From positions 1 to 6,121 of the forward strand of contig CALGGV010000009.1 of NCBI GenBank assembly GCA_937915725.1: a stretch of 6,121 nt of DNA, written 5' to 3'. Positions within the stretch are counted from its first letter, which is position 1. Each line of letters starts with the position of its first letter. A program made the position numbers and the translations under genes. The notes beneath the pieces are model-generated. The model made no database searches and had not been told where the DNA came from. It worked only from the letters and a program-made list of their open reading frames with translations. The DNA comes from an uncultured Selenomonadales bacterium. GTDB lineage: Bacteria; Bacillota; Negativicutes; Selenomonadales; Selenomonadaceae. Positions 1-5,433 of this stretch are shown piece by piece.

Positions 1-56
1 AACCAAAAACCGGCACTTCAATTACTGTTAATATTAATTCTGAAGAAAAATTTTAA
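1..56 (+). CDS. 3' end of histidine kinase (GHKL ATPase), partial
   Basis: This is the last 17 complete codons of a gene entering from the left edge, ending at TAA 54-56. The tail reads PKTGTSITVNINSEEKF. The Gly-Thr pair followed by a beta-strand is the typical end of a GHKL/HATPase_c domain, as in two-component sensor kinases (known family pattern). The same tail ends the fragment at 98-280, where more of the domain is visible, so the assignment rests largely on that copy. The two copies share all these codons and differ only in the stop (TAA here, TAG there). This copy may be the end of an intact gene; the rest lies outside the window. Confidence 0.6.
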   Translation, partial: PKTGTSITVNINSEEKF

Positions 57-87
57 TTAAATTTCAAGGGCAAAAATTTTTTTCAAA
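1..87 (+). repeat. Direct repeat copy 1 (kinase 3' end plus trailer)
   Basis: This stretch matches 225-311 base for base at an offset of 224 except at two positions (56 versus 280, in the stop codon; 83 versus 307). The match covers the last 17 codons and about 30 nt beyond the stop, then fades after 87. Because the match starts at the window edge, the repeat may extend further left. Confidence 0.9.
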
Positions 88-97
88 TTGATTATAA

Positions 98-280
98 ACT
101 GAAGATGAAATTCGCCAAGTTTCCGCCGGCGGTTACACTACAAAAGGCGCGGGGCACGGCTACGGAATGAAATTAATTCGTGAAGTTGTCGACAGGCACA
201 AAGGATTTTTGCAAATTGATTCTGAACCAAAAACCGGCACTTCAATTACTGTTAATATTAATTCTGAAGAAAAATTTTAG
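98..280 (+). pseudogene. Duplicated C-terminal fragment of histidine kinase ATPase domain
   Basis: The open stretch of about 60 codons between an in-frame TAA (95-97) and TAG (278-280) encodes the end of a GHKL ATPase domain. It shows GGYTTKGAGHGYGMKLIREV, the G2-box/ATP-lid region (GxGHGxGL-type, residues G and H intact), and then GFLQIDSEPKTGTSITV, the final strands. Sensor kinases with HATPase_c domains carry this order. The N-box, dimerization and sensor parts are absent. There is no start codon before the internal ATG at 167 and no RBS, so this is most likely a non-functional partial copy made by tandem duplication of the 3' end of the gene entering from the left. An ectopic recombination scar or an assembly error are alternatives. 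Confidence 0.6.
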
Positions 281-311
281 TTAAATTTCAAGGGCAAAAA
301 TTTTTTGCAAA
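225..311 (+). repeat. Direct repeat copy 2 (kinase 3' end plus trailer)
   Basis: This is the second copy of the repeat at 1-87, with two substitutions. The nonamer CAAATTGAT occurs just after copy 1 (84-92) and just before copy 2 (212-220). It marks a possible microhomology at the duplication junction (inference). Confidence 0.9.
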
Positions 312-358
312 ATTATTAAAAAAAATTATCGATATTAATTTTGAAGGATTTTTATTTA

Positions 359-387
359 TTGACAAGGTCTATCTGAAATTATAAAAT
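359..387 (+). promoter_or_regulatory. Sigma70-type promoter of the FliD-C-like gene
   Basis: A perfect -35 TTGACA (359-364) is followed after 17 nt by TAAAAT (382-387), a good -10. Transcription would start near 394, giving a leader of about 40 nt. I saw no sigma28-type (flagellar) promoter, although the product resembles a flagellar protein. Confidence 0.7.
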
Positions 388-418
388 GATTATGGCTAAA
401 TAGGACGTGATTTGTTTC

Positions 419-427
419 AAGGAGGTG
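419..427 (+). promoter_or_regulatory. Strong ribosome binding site
   Basis: AAGGAGGTG is close to the full anti-Shine-Dalgarno complement and lies 6 nt before ATG 434. It fixes that start codon and predicts high expression. Confidence 0.85.
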
Positions 428-433
428 TGAACG

Positions 434-1411
434 ATGCCAAGTGTTAATTCTGTAGTAAATCAAGCCAGTATGGTTGCCCATTTATCAACCAAATTTTTTA
501 ATGGCGATAGAGTGGCGGCGAATAATTCGTTGCTAGTCGGTCCGGGTTACAATGGAGCTTTCAATTTTATAAATTCAGATTTTGGCGGTCAACCGGCGAT
601 AACTAATCTTGTTGAAAATTATACAAATAATCGACAATCTTTCGCCGAAAACTTCAAAGAAAATCTAGATTCTCTGCAAGAATCTTCAGACAAAGTCAAA
701 GAAACTGCCGATACTGAAACTCATGAAACTGCTGAAGTTGCAGATGCTGACAACGACCAAAATACCGGCGCGGCTCTTTCCACTTTGGGAGAATTCGCCG
801 CAGGAAATATCCCTCCGGAATTGAGAAATCTTGCAAATATCCCAATAAAACCGCCGGATAATTCCAGACCGGAACCACCAACTCAAAATACTCTTCAAAA
901 TTTTGCTGAAAATTATCTTACTGCCGAAAATGTTAATCCTAATCAAACTACTACTACTCAACCTACAAATGAAGATAGCCGCGTTACTGACGTTAAAAAT
1001 TTAGTGCGTGACTTTAATGCAACTAAATCTTATCTTGATGAAAATCGCGGCGTTTCCAGCCGAATGGCGGCTCTTGCTGACAATTTCGGCAACAATCAAA
1101 ATCTTAATCAATCCCTTAATGAAATTGGAATTTCGGTTAATGCTCAAGGTTTTCTTTCTCTTAATGAATCTATTTTTAATGCCGCGTTAAGCAATGATTC
1201 TGACAGCGTCAATTCAGCCTTAGGCAGTGAAGGGCTTGCAGGGCAACTTGATAGAAATATTGATTTAGCGAATTTTCAAGGCGACAGGCTTTTCACTTCG
1301 ATTTTAGATTTTGCCAATAAAAATCCTCAAGATGAATCTGAATCTTTATACTCGAATAGTGCAAATTACGCCACAGAAAACACTCCACGCCTTTTTGCTA
1401 TGTTCACTTGA
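434..1411 (+). CDS. Protein with FliD C-terminal-like domain, function unknown
   Basis: The protein has 325 aa and the start is set by the AAGGAGGTG site. Residues 1-60 are Asn/Ser/Val-rich without a cleavable signal peptide or membrane helix. Residues 60-92 look helical (NRQSFAENFKENLDSLQESS), followed by an acidic stretch (90-110) and a Pro/Asn/Thr-rich linker (138-182). Residues 183-295 resemble the FliD (flagellar hook-associated protein 2) C-terminal domain: VKNLVRDFNATKSYLDEN, then SLNEIGISVNAQGFLSLNESIFNAAL, then SALGSEGLAGQLDRNIDLAN. This matches the FliD pattern 'sL..iGI....G.L.lde..l..AL....v...f....Gla'. The FliD N-terminal coiled coil and D2/D3 region are missing, and at 325 aa it is shorter than usual FliD. 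There are no cysteines, common in flagellar axial proteins. It may be a secreted filament-associated or FliD-derived protein; the exact role is unknown. It forms a single-gene unit between its own promoter and a terminator. Confidence 0.75.
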   Translation: MPSVNSVVNQASMVAHLSTKFFNGDRVAANNSLLVGPGYNGAFNFINSDFGGQPAITNLVENYTNNRQSFAENFKENLDSLQESSDKVKETADTETHETAEVADADNDQNTGAALSTLGEFAAGNIPPELRNLANIPIKPPDNSRPEPPTQNTLQNFAENYLTAENVNPNQTTTTQPTNEDSRVTDVKNLVRDFNATKSYLDENRGVSSRMAALADNFGNNQNLNQSLNEIGISVNAQGFLSLNESIFNAALSNDSDSVNSALGSEGLAGQLDRNIDLANFQGDRLFTSILDFANKNPQDESESLYSNSANYATENTPRLFAMFT

Positions 1412-1433
1412 TTTTAGATTTTTAATTTTTGCG

Positions 1434-1461
1434 CGCCGCTCAAATTAGGCGGCGTTTTTTT
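1434..1461 (+). terminator. Rho-independent terminator after the FliD-C-like gene
   Basis: The stem CGCCGC (1434-1439) pairs with GCGGCG (1449-1454), with an extra T-G wobble closing a 7-nt loop, and runs straight into seven T residues (1455-1461). It lies 22 nt after the stop codon and only 19 nt before pepD. Confidence 0.9.
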
Positions 1462-1480
1462 CTTTTGAAGGGAGATTTTT

Positions 1481-2878
1481 ATGTTAGAAGAAGTTTTGGA
1501 CGAATTTAAAAAATTGGCGGCAATTCCTCGCCCTTCCAAACACGAAGAAAAAGTTAGTAATTTTTTGTGCGATTATTTAAAATCTTACGGCTTTAAAGTT
1601 ATTCAAGATGAAGTAAAAAATATTATTGCCGAAATTCCCGCAACGTCCGGCAAAGAAAATTTTCCACGTACAATTTTGCAAGCGCATATGGATATGGTCT
1701 GCGTTGCTGAAGAAAATTACCCTTTTAACCCGCTTGAGGATTCTATAAAATTAATTCGCAGTGAAGATTTTTTGACGGCTGAATGTACAAGTTTAGGCGC
1801 AGATGACGGGATGGGAATTGCTGAAATTTTGTACATTGTCAAAAATCAAAAAAATTTTTCGCACGGTCCAATCAGAATTATTTTCACGGTTGATGAAGAA
1901 CAGGGAATGACGGGCGCAAATAATCTTGATAAAAAATACCTTGCCGACGCTAAATTTTTTATTAACTGCGATTCTGAAGATTATGATGAAATTGTTGTTG
2001 GAAGTGCTGGAAGTATTCACGTTGACTTTAGCAAAAAAATTAATTATACTGCGCCGAAATTTTCCAACGCCTTCAAAATTAAATTTGGCGGCTTGCACGG
2101 CGGACATTCCGGAATTGAAATTTCTAAAAACTATGTCAACGCCATTAAAATTGCCGGTAAATTTTTGAACCAGAAAAATTTTCAGCTTGCTAAGATTGAC
2201 GGCGGCGCGGCTCCAAATGTCATTCCCGCTGACGCTGAATTTATTATCGTTACAGATTTATCTTTGGAAAAAATTTCTGCCTATGCTGAAGATTTTAAAA
2301 AAATTTACATAGAATCGGAGCCAAATTTTAAAATTGAAATTGAGGCTGTACAAATTCCGGAAAAAGTTTTTAGCGATACTGATTTTGAAAAACTTATCGC
2401 TTTAATTTTGACTGTGCATAGCGGCGTTTATTCAATGAATGATGATATGGTTAGAACTTCGGCAAATATTGGAATTATTCGCACGGCTGAAAGTCTTGAT
2501 ATAAATATTTTGGCGCGTTCAAATGTTTCTGCGTTGCTTGATGATTTTGCTGACATTTTCGCGCAGGTTGCAAAACTTACAGATTTTGAAGTTAAATTCG
2601 GTACGCCGACGCCTGTTTGGAATTTTAATTCTAAAAATCGCCTTGTTAAAATTATGGCTGAAATTTTTGAAAGTCAAAATAATTTTGCGCCAAAAATTCA
2701 TACAATACACGCGGGGCTGGAATGCAGTTTTTTTGCCGTAAAAAATCCGAATTTAGATATTGTTTCAATCGGTACGACAAACGAATTTATTCACAGCCCA
2801 AAAGAACGCTTGCACTTAAAAACCATTGAGCCGCAAGTTAATTTGATTATCGAAACTTTGAAAAAAATTGCTGAATAA
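1481..2878 (+). CDS. pepD: Aminoacyl-histidine (Xaa-His) dipeptidase, M20 family
   Basis: PepD is a cytosolic dinuclear-zinc dipeptidase that cleaves Xaa-His dipeptides such as carnosine and other dipeptides, supplying amino acids. At 465 aa it is close to the usual family length. Expected metal ligands are visible: H69 (LQAHMDMV), bridging D108 (SLGADDGMG), E140 (VDEEQGMTGA), D164 (NCDSED) and H438 (NEFIHSP). The presumed catalytic residues D71 and E139 are also in place. GGLHGGHSGIEI (203-214) is the lid/dimerization-domain motif, where many PepD proteins have Lys or Arg rather than His at 206. HAGLECSFF (410-418) is the other characteristic C-terminal block. ATG 1481 follows GAAGGGAG (1467-1474) at good spacing. 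It lies 70 nt behind the previous gene and its terminator, with no clear promoter in the gap, so read-through or an unrecognised promoter must supply it. The enzyme looks intact. Substrate preference cannot be read from the sequence. Confidence 0.95.
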   Translation: MLEEVLDEFKKLAAIPRPSKHEEKVSNFLCDYLKSYGFKVIQDEVKNIIAEIPATSGKENFPRTILQAHMDMVCVAEENYPFNPLEDSIKLIRSEDFLTAECTSLGADDGMGIAEILYIVKNQKNFSHGPIRIIFTVDEEQGMTGANNLDKKYLADAKFFINCDSEDYDEIVVGSAGSIHVDFSKKINYTAPKFSNAFKIKFGGLHGGHSGIEISKNYVNAIKIAGKFLNQKNFQLAKIDGGAAPNVIPADAEFIIVTDLSLEKISAYAEDFKKIYIESEPNFKIEIEAVQIPEKVFSDTDFEKLIALILTVHSGVYSMNDDMVRTSANIGIIRTAESLDINILARSNVSALLDDFADIFAQVAKLTDFEVKFGTPTPVWNFNSKNRLVKIMAEIFESQNNFAPKIHTIHAGLECSFFAVKNPNLDIVSIGTTNEFIHSPKERLHLKTIEPQVNLIIETLKKIAE

Positions 2879-2899
2879 ATTTTACAAATTATTGAAACT

Positions 2900-2936
2900 A
2901 AAAAAGCCGCCAACACTTGAGATGACGGCTTTTTTT
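2900..2936. terminator. Bidirectional terminator between convergent genes
   Basis: AAAAAAGCCG (2900-2909) pairs with CGGCTTTTTT (2926-2935). One C-A mismatch inside is followed by another C-G pair. The A tract on one side and T tract on the other allow termination of pepD on the plus strand and of the livK/LRAT unit on the minus strand. It lies 22 nt beyond the pepD stop and abuts the stop of the minus-strand gene. Confidence 0.85.
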
Positions 2937-2940
2937 ATTT

Positions 2941-3447
2941 TTAAAATCTTGAGGTACTTGTAAAAGTGTCAAGAAATTTTTCAACTTGTTCAGATTTATA
3001 CAAACCGGTTTTACACCAAATGGCAAAATGTTCGCAGTTGTCGAAAAGCAAATTATAGCCGCGCTCTCCAATTTTACTGCGGGCGCGTTCAACAGTTTCT
3101 GCAGGCGAATATAATTTTCCGTCTTCACTGTTCAGGAAAGAATAAATATCATAGACAATTTTCAGCAAGTCGAAAATTCCAAAATGACTTGGAGCAACTG
3201 CGCCAAAAGTCGGTTCAGCTAAAATTTCTGAAGTGCGCTTGCCTTTTTCGTTAAAATTGCAAATGTAGCAATTTGTATCTTCGCCCAAAAATCTTTCAAT
3301 GGAAGTTTCATTAATCACGCCGTCCAGCGGGTCAAATTCCGCTTTTACGTAGTGGATAACTTTCCTATTGCCGGAATAAATTCCAAAATGCCTGTAGCCT
3401 AAATTTCTTTCAACAAAAATTACGTCGCCGAATTTAACTTTTGCCAT
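2941..3447 (-). CDS. LRAT-like (NlpC/P60 superfamily) papain-fold protein
   Basis: A 168-aa single-domain protein with the lecithin:retinol acyltransferase (LRAT) signature. GDVIFVER (7-14) leads into RHFGIYSGNRKVIHY (19-33), holding H20 and H32, and NCEHFAIWCKTG (137-148) holds the presumed nucleophile C138. The 12-residue His-His spacing equals that in human LRAT and HRASLS-type phospholipase/acyltransferases, and NCEHF is the hallmark Cys motif. Family enzymes are circularly permuted papain folds that transfer or hydrolyse acyl groups through a Cys thioester; bacterial members are mostly uncharacterised. There is no signal peptide or membrane segment, so it is probably cytosolic. The start is ATG 3447, 9 nt after the binding-protein stop. 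The only SD-like sequence is AAGG about 13 nt upstream, inside the preceding gene's last codons, so translation is probably coupled. The catalytic set looks complete. The substrate (phospholipid, acyl-protein or peptide) is unknown. Confidence 0.85.
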   Translation of the reverse strand: MAKVKFGDVIFVERNLGYRHFGIYSGNRKVIHYVKAEFDPLDGVINETSIERFLGEDTNCYICNFNEKGKRTSEILAEPTFGAVAPSHFGIFDLLKIVYDIYSFLNSEDGKLYSPAETVERARSKIGERGYNLLFDNCEHFAIWCKTGLYKSEQVEKFLDTFTSTSRF

Positions 3448-3456
3448 TTTTCAAAA

Positions 3457-4650
3457 TTAACCTTGAGGAGCAATTTTGGTACGGAGGGAGCGGCTGCCGT
3501 CTTTATTTTCGATAACAACAATACCTTTGATAGGATTGTGAGTAGCGGCGTCCATAGTGATTGTACCTGTACCAACTTTTAAATCTTTGATAGTTTCGAT
3601 ATTGTCACGGATTTTTTCTGAATTAGTGCCGCCGCGTTGAATTGCATCGACGAGCATTTTTCCGGAGTCATAACCGAGCGCGGCAAAAACGTTAGGATCT
3701 TCGTTGTATTCGCCTTTGTAAGCGTTGAGGAAAGCTTGAACGTCTTCATCGCCTTCAAAATAATGTGTGCAGAAGAAAGTATTGTTGAGGGAATCTTTAC
3801 CGGCAATGTCAACAACTTTTGAATCGTCCCAGCCGTCAGTGCCGAGAATTGCTGAAGTTATACCGAGTTCACGTGCTTGCTTTACGATTTTTCCAACTTC
3901 TTCATAATAAGCGGGAACAAAAATTACATCGGCGTTAGCAGTTTGAATTTTGGTAAGTGCGGCTTTAAAATCTTGATCTTTTGCAAGGAAAGCCTCTTCC
4001 ATTACAACTTGTCCGCCTTCAGACTCAAATTTTTCTTTAAAGACTTTTCCGAGACTTTTTGAATAATCGGAGCTTGAATCAAGATAAAGTACGGCGGTTT
4101 TTGCGTTTAAATCTTTTGCGGCAAATTCAGCCATAACTTCGCCCTGTTGAGGGTCGATAAAGCAACTGCGGAAAATGAAAGGTTTAACCGCGCCATTTTC
4201 AACCGTAACATCGGGATTAGTGGCGGCAGGAGCGATAACTGAAACTTTGTTATCAGTAGCCACTTGAGATTCTGCGATAACATTTGCGGTTACAGCCGGT
4301 CCAACGAGTGCAACAACTTTATCATCAGAAATTAATTTAGTAGCCGCGTTGACTGATTCTGCGGAGTCAGATTTATTATCAGCCTCAACGATTTTAATTT
4401 TTTTACCGTTAATACCGCCCGCGTCATTAACTTCTTTGATAGCGAGTCTGAAACCTTTAGCGGCGTTTGAGCCGTATTGTGCAACGTTGCCTGTCAATTC
4501 AAAATTTGAACCGACAACAATTTCATCGCCTGTGGCTGCATTATCACCGCCGCCGGAATTATCGCCACCGCAACCGGTAAATATTGAACAAGCCAAAATT
4601 CCACCTGCCATTAAAGCGGCAAGTCTAAATTTTTTCTTCCAAAAAAGCAC
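3457..4650 (-). CDS. livK: Branched-chain amino acid/amide ABC transporter substrate-binding lipoprotein
   Basis: A 397-aa type I periplasmic binding protein (Peripla_BP_6, LivK/LivJ family), which captures Leu/Ile/Val or related amides and hands them to an inner-membrane ABC permease. The N-terminus has a charged start (WKKKFR), a hydrophobic stretch (9-24) and a lipobox ending FTGC with C27 as likely lipidated residue, followed by a Gly/Asn/Asp linker. ILAC with C21 is a weaker alternative. Family features are VGSNFELTGNVAQYG (46-60), AIKEVNDAGGINGKKI (70-85), ALVGPAVTANV (114-124), SVIAPAATNP (137-146) and the hinge region ending in LGTDGWDD (269-276). The start is GTG 4650: an in-frame TAA directly precedes it, GGGAGATG lies 8 nt upstream, and the next Met is M14, inside the signal peptide. 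It is first in a unit with the LRAT-like gene. No livH, livM, livG or livF gene is in the window, so it is locally an orphan; ligand specificity is inferred only at family level. Confidence 0.93.
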   Translation of the reverse strand: MLFWKKKFRLAALMAGGILACSIFTGCGGDNSGGGDNAATGDEIVVGSNFELTGNVAQYGSNAAKGFRLAIKEVNDAGGINGKKIKIVEADNKSDSAESVNAATKLISDDKVVALVGPAVTANVIAESQVATDNKVSVIAPAATNPDVTVENGAVKPFIFRSCFIDPQQGEVMAEFAAKDLNAKTAVLYLDSSSDYSKSLGKVFKEKFESEGGQVVMEEAFLAKDQDFKAALTKIQTANADVIFVPAYYEEVGKIVKQARELGITSAILGTDGWDDSKVVDIAGKDSLNNTFFCTHYFEGDEDVQAFLNAYKGEYNEDPNVFAALGYDSGKMLVDAIQRGGTNSEKIRDNIETIKDLKVGTGTITMDAATHNPIKGIVVIENKDGSRSLRTKIAPQG

Positions 4651-4658
4651 TTAAAATA

Positions 4659-4666
4659 CATCTCCC
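4659..4666 (-). promoter_or_regulatory. Ribosome binding site deciding the GTG start of livK
   Basis: Read on the minus strand, GGGAGATG is 8 nt before GTG 4650. A nearer ATG overlapping this site is in another frame. The site therefore supports the GTG start over the internal Met at codon 14. Confidence 0.75.
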
Positions 4667-4688
4667 ATACAATTCAAATTACCCGCGT

Positions 4689-4717
4689 ATTTTACAATTT
4701 TTAACTTTGATAGTCAA
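4689..4717 (-). promoter_or_regulatory. Sigma70-type promoter of the livK/LRAT unit
   Basis: On the minus strand TTGACT (4717-4712) is followed after exactly 17 nt by TAAAAT (4694-4689), the same -10 form as in the promoter at 359-387. The transcript would start near 4682, giving a leader of about 32 nt. Another TTGACT (4779-4774) lies further upstream without a good -10 at standard spacing. Confidence 0.65.
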
Positions 4718-4726
4718 TTTCTTTCT

Positions 4727-4746
4727 TAAATTCGTCGCGCAGATTT
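4727..4746. repeat. 20-bp direct repeat, copy 1
   Basis: TAAATTCGTCGCGCAGATTT matches 4845-4864 at 18 of 20 positions, including a continuous 12-bp core TTCGTCGCGCAG. The GC-rich core stands out in very AT-rich DNA. This copy lies just upstream of the livK -35 box. Confidence 0.75.
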
Positions 4747-4844
4747 TTTTATTACTTGAAAAATTTTAGTAGAAGTCAACTGCCGACAGAATAATTTTTT
4801 CTGAGTTTTACTTGCAAATAAAAACTTAAAGCGGCTTTAAATTT

Positions 4845-4864
4845 TAAGTTCGTCGCGCAGGTTT
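4845..4864. repeat. 20-bp direct repeat, copy 2
   Basis: TAAGTTCGTCGCGCAGGTTT is the second copy, 118 bp from the first and in the same orientation. A hairpin-capable sequence, AACTTAAA (4823-4830) with TTTAAGTT (4843-4850), overlaps its left edge. Confidence 0.75.
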
Positions 4865-4895
4865 TAAATTTGTAGAATCGTATAATTGATTTTAA

Positions 4896-4925
4896 GTATA
4901 ACTTCCAAAAAGTTTAAAGTTATAC
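4896..4925. repeat. 9-bp inverted repeat, 12-nt spacer
   Basis: GTATAACTT (4896-4904) is perfectly complementary to AAGTTATAC (4917-4925). The arms are AT-rich with no following T tract, so a terminator is unlikely. The symmetry could be an operator for a dimeric regulator or a transcript hairpin. It is about 180 bp upstream of the livK promoter and 400 bp upstream of the rRNA promoter, so no target gene can be named. Confidence 0.45.
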
Positions 4926-5022
4926 CCACTTTGCGAATAAGAGGACGTGCGGAATTTTTTATTTTTAAAATTTTTTTGTGCTAGGATTTGTTTACAAAGT
5001 TTTAAAAATTAACAAGTCGGCA

Positions 5023-5045
5023 TTTCTTTTTGGCGCAAAAAGAAA
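5023..5045. repeat. Perfect 9-bp inverted repeat with GGCGC loop
   Basis: TTTCTTTTT (5023-5031) pairs with AAAAAGAAA (5037-5045) around the 5-nt loop GGCGC. It sits at the left boundary of the GC-richer block and could be its structural end or part of a dispersed repeat (inference). Confidence 0.55.
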
Positions 5046-5263
5046 CGCCTAGCAAAGAAAAACATTCGCCCGCCTGCGTTTTTCGCGTCAAACAAAAAGT
5101 AGTTCAAAGTTCCAGCCGCGTTTTCTCACGTTACCGCAATTTAAAGTCACAAGCAAAAACGAAGTGCGGCGGGCGTCTAACGCGCCTTTTAATCTTCCAT
5201 TTGTTAACATACTCTCAAGAAAAAAATTTTTTGGGCGATTTTAAATTTATGGGCAGATTTTGA
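5030..5263 (+). other. Doubtful 77-codon open frame in GC-richer block
   Basis: The open frame begins with TTG at 5030 and ends at TGA 5261-5263. It has no Shine-Dalgarno site; its start lies in the inverted repeat at 5023-5045. The translation is Lys/Arg/Ser-rich with no domain I recognise, and its composition differs from the real proteins here, which are rich in Asn, Asp and Glu. A weak hairpin, GGGCGT with ACGCGCC, ends at about 5189 and is followed by TTTT. I regard it as non-coding or as part of a repeated element upstream of rRNA rather than a gene, but cannot exclude a small basic protein. Confidence 0.3.
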
Positions 5264-5288
5264 GGAAAAAATGGCGTAATGACGCGGG

Positions 5289-5350
5289 AAAAAAATAAAA
5301 AAAATTTTTTTGAAAAAGGGGTTGACAAAAGCGAAATAATGAAGTAATAT
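5289..5350 (+). promoter_or_regulatory. rRNA operon promoter with A/T-rich upstream tract
   Basis: TTGACA (5322-5327), a 17-nt spacer and TAATAT (5345-5350) form a near-consensus promoter, with expected start near 5357. The A/T run at 5289-5316 directly upstream fits an UP element contacting the RNA polymerase alpha subunit, as known for strong rRNA promoters. Confidence 0.88.
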
Positions 5351-5356
5351 ATGCAA

Positions 5357-5433
5357 GCTGATTCACTTCAGCAGGCTCCTTGAAAATTGAACATTGTCTT
5401 TAACGCTAGTGCATTAGCCAGTTTTTCAAACCT
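5357..5433 (+). promoter_or_regulatory. rRNA leader with hairpin and boxA-like antitermination sequence
   Basis: The leader starts with a small hairpin, GCTGA (5357-5361) with TCAGC (5368-5372). GGCTCCTTGAAAATTG (5374-5389) resembles the Bacillota rRNA boxA (TCTTTGAAAACT-type), and TGTCTTTAAC (5395-5404) resembles the enterobacterial boxA (GCTCTTTAACA). Either could bind the NusB/S10 antitermination complex. Which is used cannot be decided from the sequence. Confidence 0.55.

Larger units (their letters stand above)
4718..5321. other. Gene-poor intergenic region between livK and rRNA promoters
   Basis: About 600 bp hold no convincing coding sequence. Contents are the 20-bp direct repeats, the inverted repeat at 4896-4925, a second inverted repeat at 5023-5045, and a GC-richer block to about 5200. 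The A/T tract at 5289-5316 then forms the upstream part of the rRNA promoter. The stretch at 4951-5010 is only about 17% GC by my count, against about 46% for 5031-5200. The two flanking promoters point away from each other. Confidence 0.7.

Noticed and set aside
294..308. Palindrome GCAAAAATTTTTTGC as a terminator of the kinase fragment
   Set aside because: The A/T-only stem has essentially no loop and copy 1 of the repeat does not preserve it.
386..403. Five-codon reading frame in the leader of the FliD-C-like gene (ATG ATT ATG GCT AAA TAG)
   Set aside because: It starts at or before the predicted transcription start and has no RBS, so it is unlikely to be a leader peptide.
1793..2107. 104-codon minus-strand open frame inside pepD
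   Set aside because: It lies over the conserved metal-binding region of pepD and has no recognisable protein features.
2898..3128. 76-codon minus-strand open frame overlapping the LRAT-like gene
   Set aside because: It runs through the terminator and overlaps the NCEHF-coding part of the real gene in another frame.
4349..4654. 101-codon plus-strand open frame
   Set aside because: It is antisense to the N-terminal part of livK, has no RBS, and mirrors a gene with clear family motifs.
4727..4864. CRISPR-like repeats
   Set aside because: Only two copies, 118 bp apart, not palindromic, with no regular spacers and no cas genes in view.
4881..4886. TATAAT as a plus-strand promoter -10
   Set aside because: No acceptable -35 box at 16-18 nt spacing and no gene immediately downstream.
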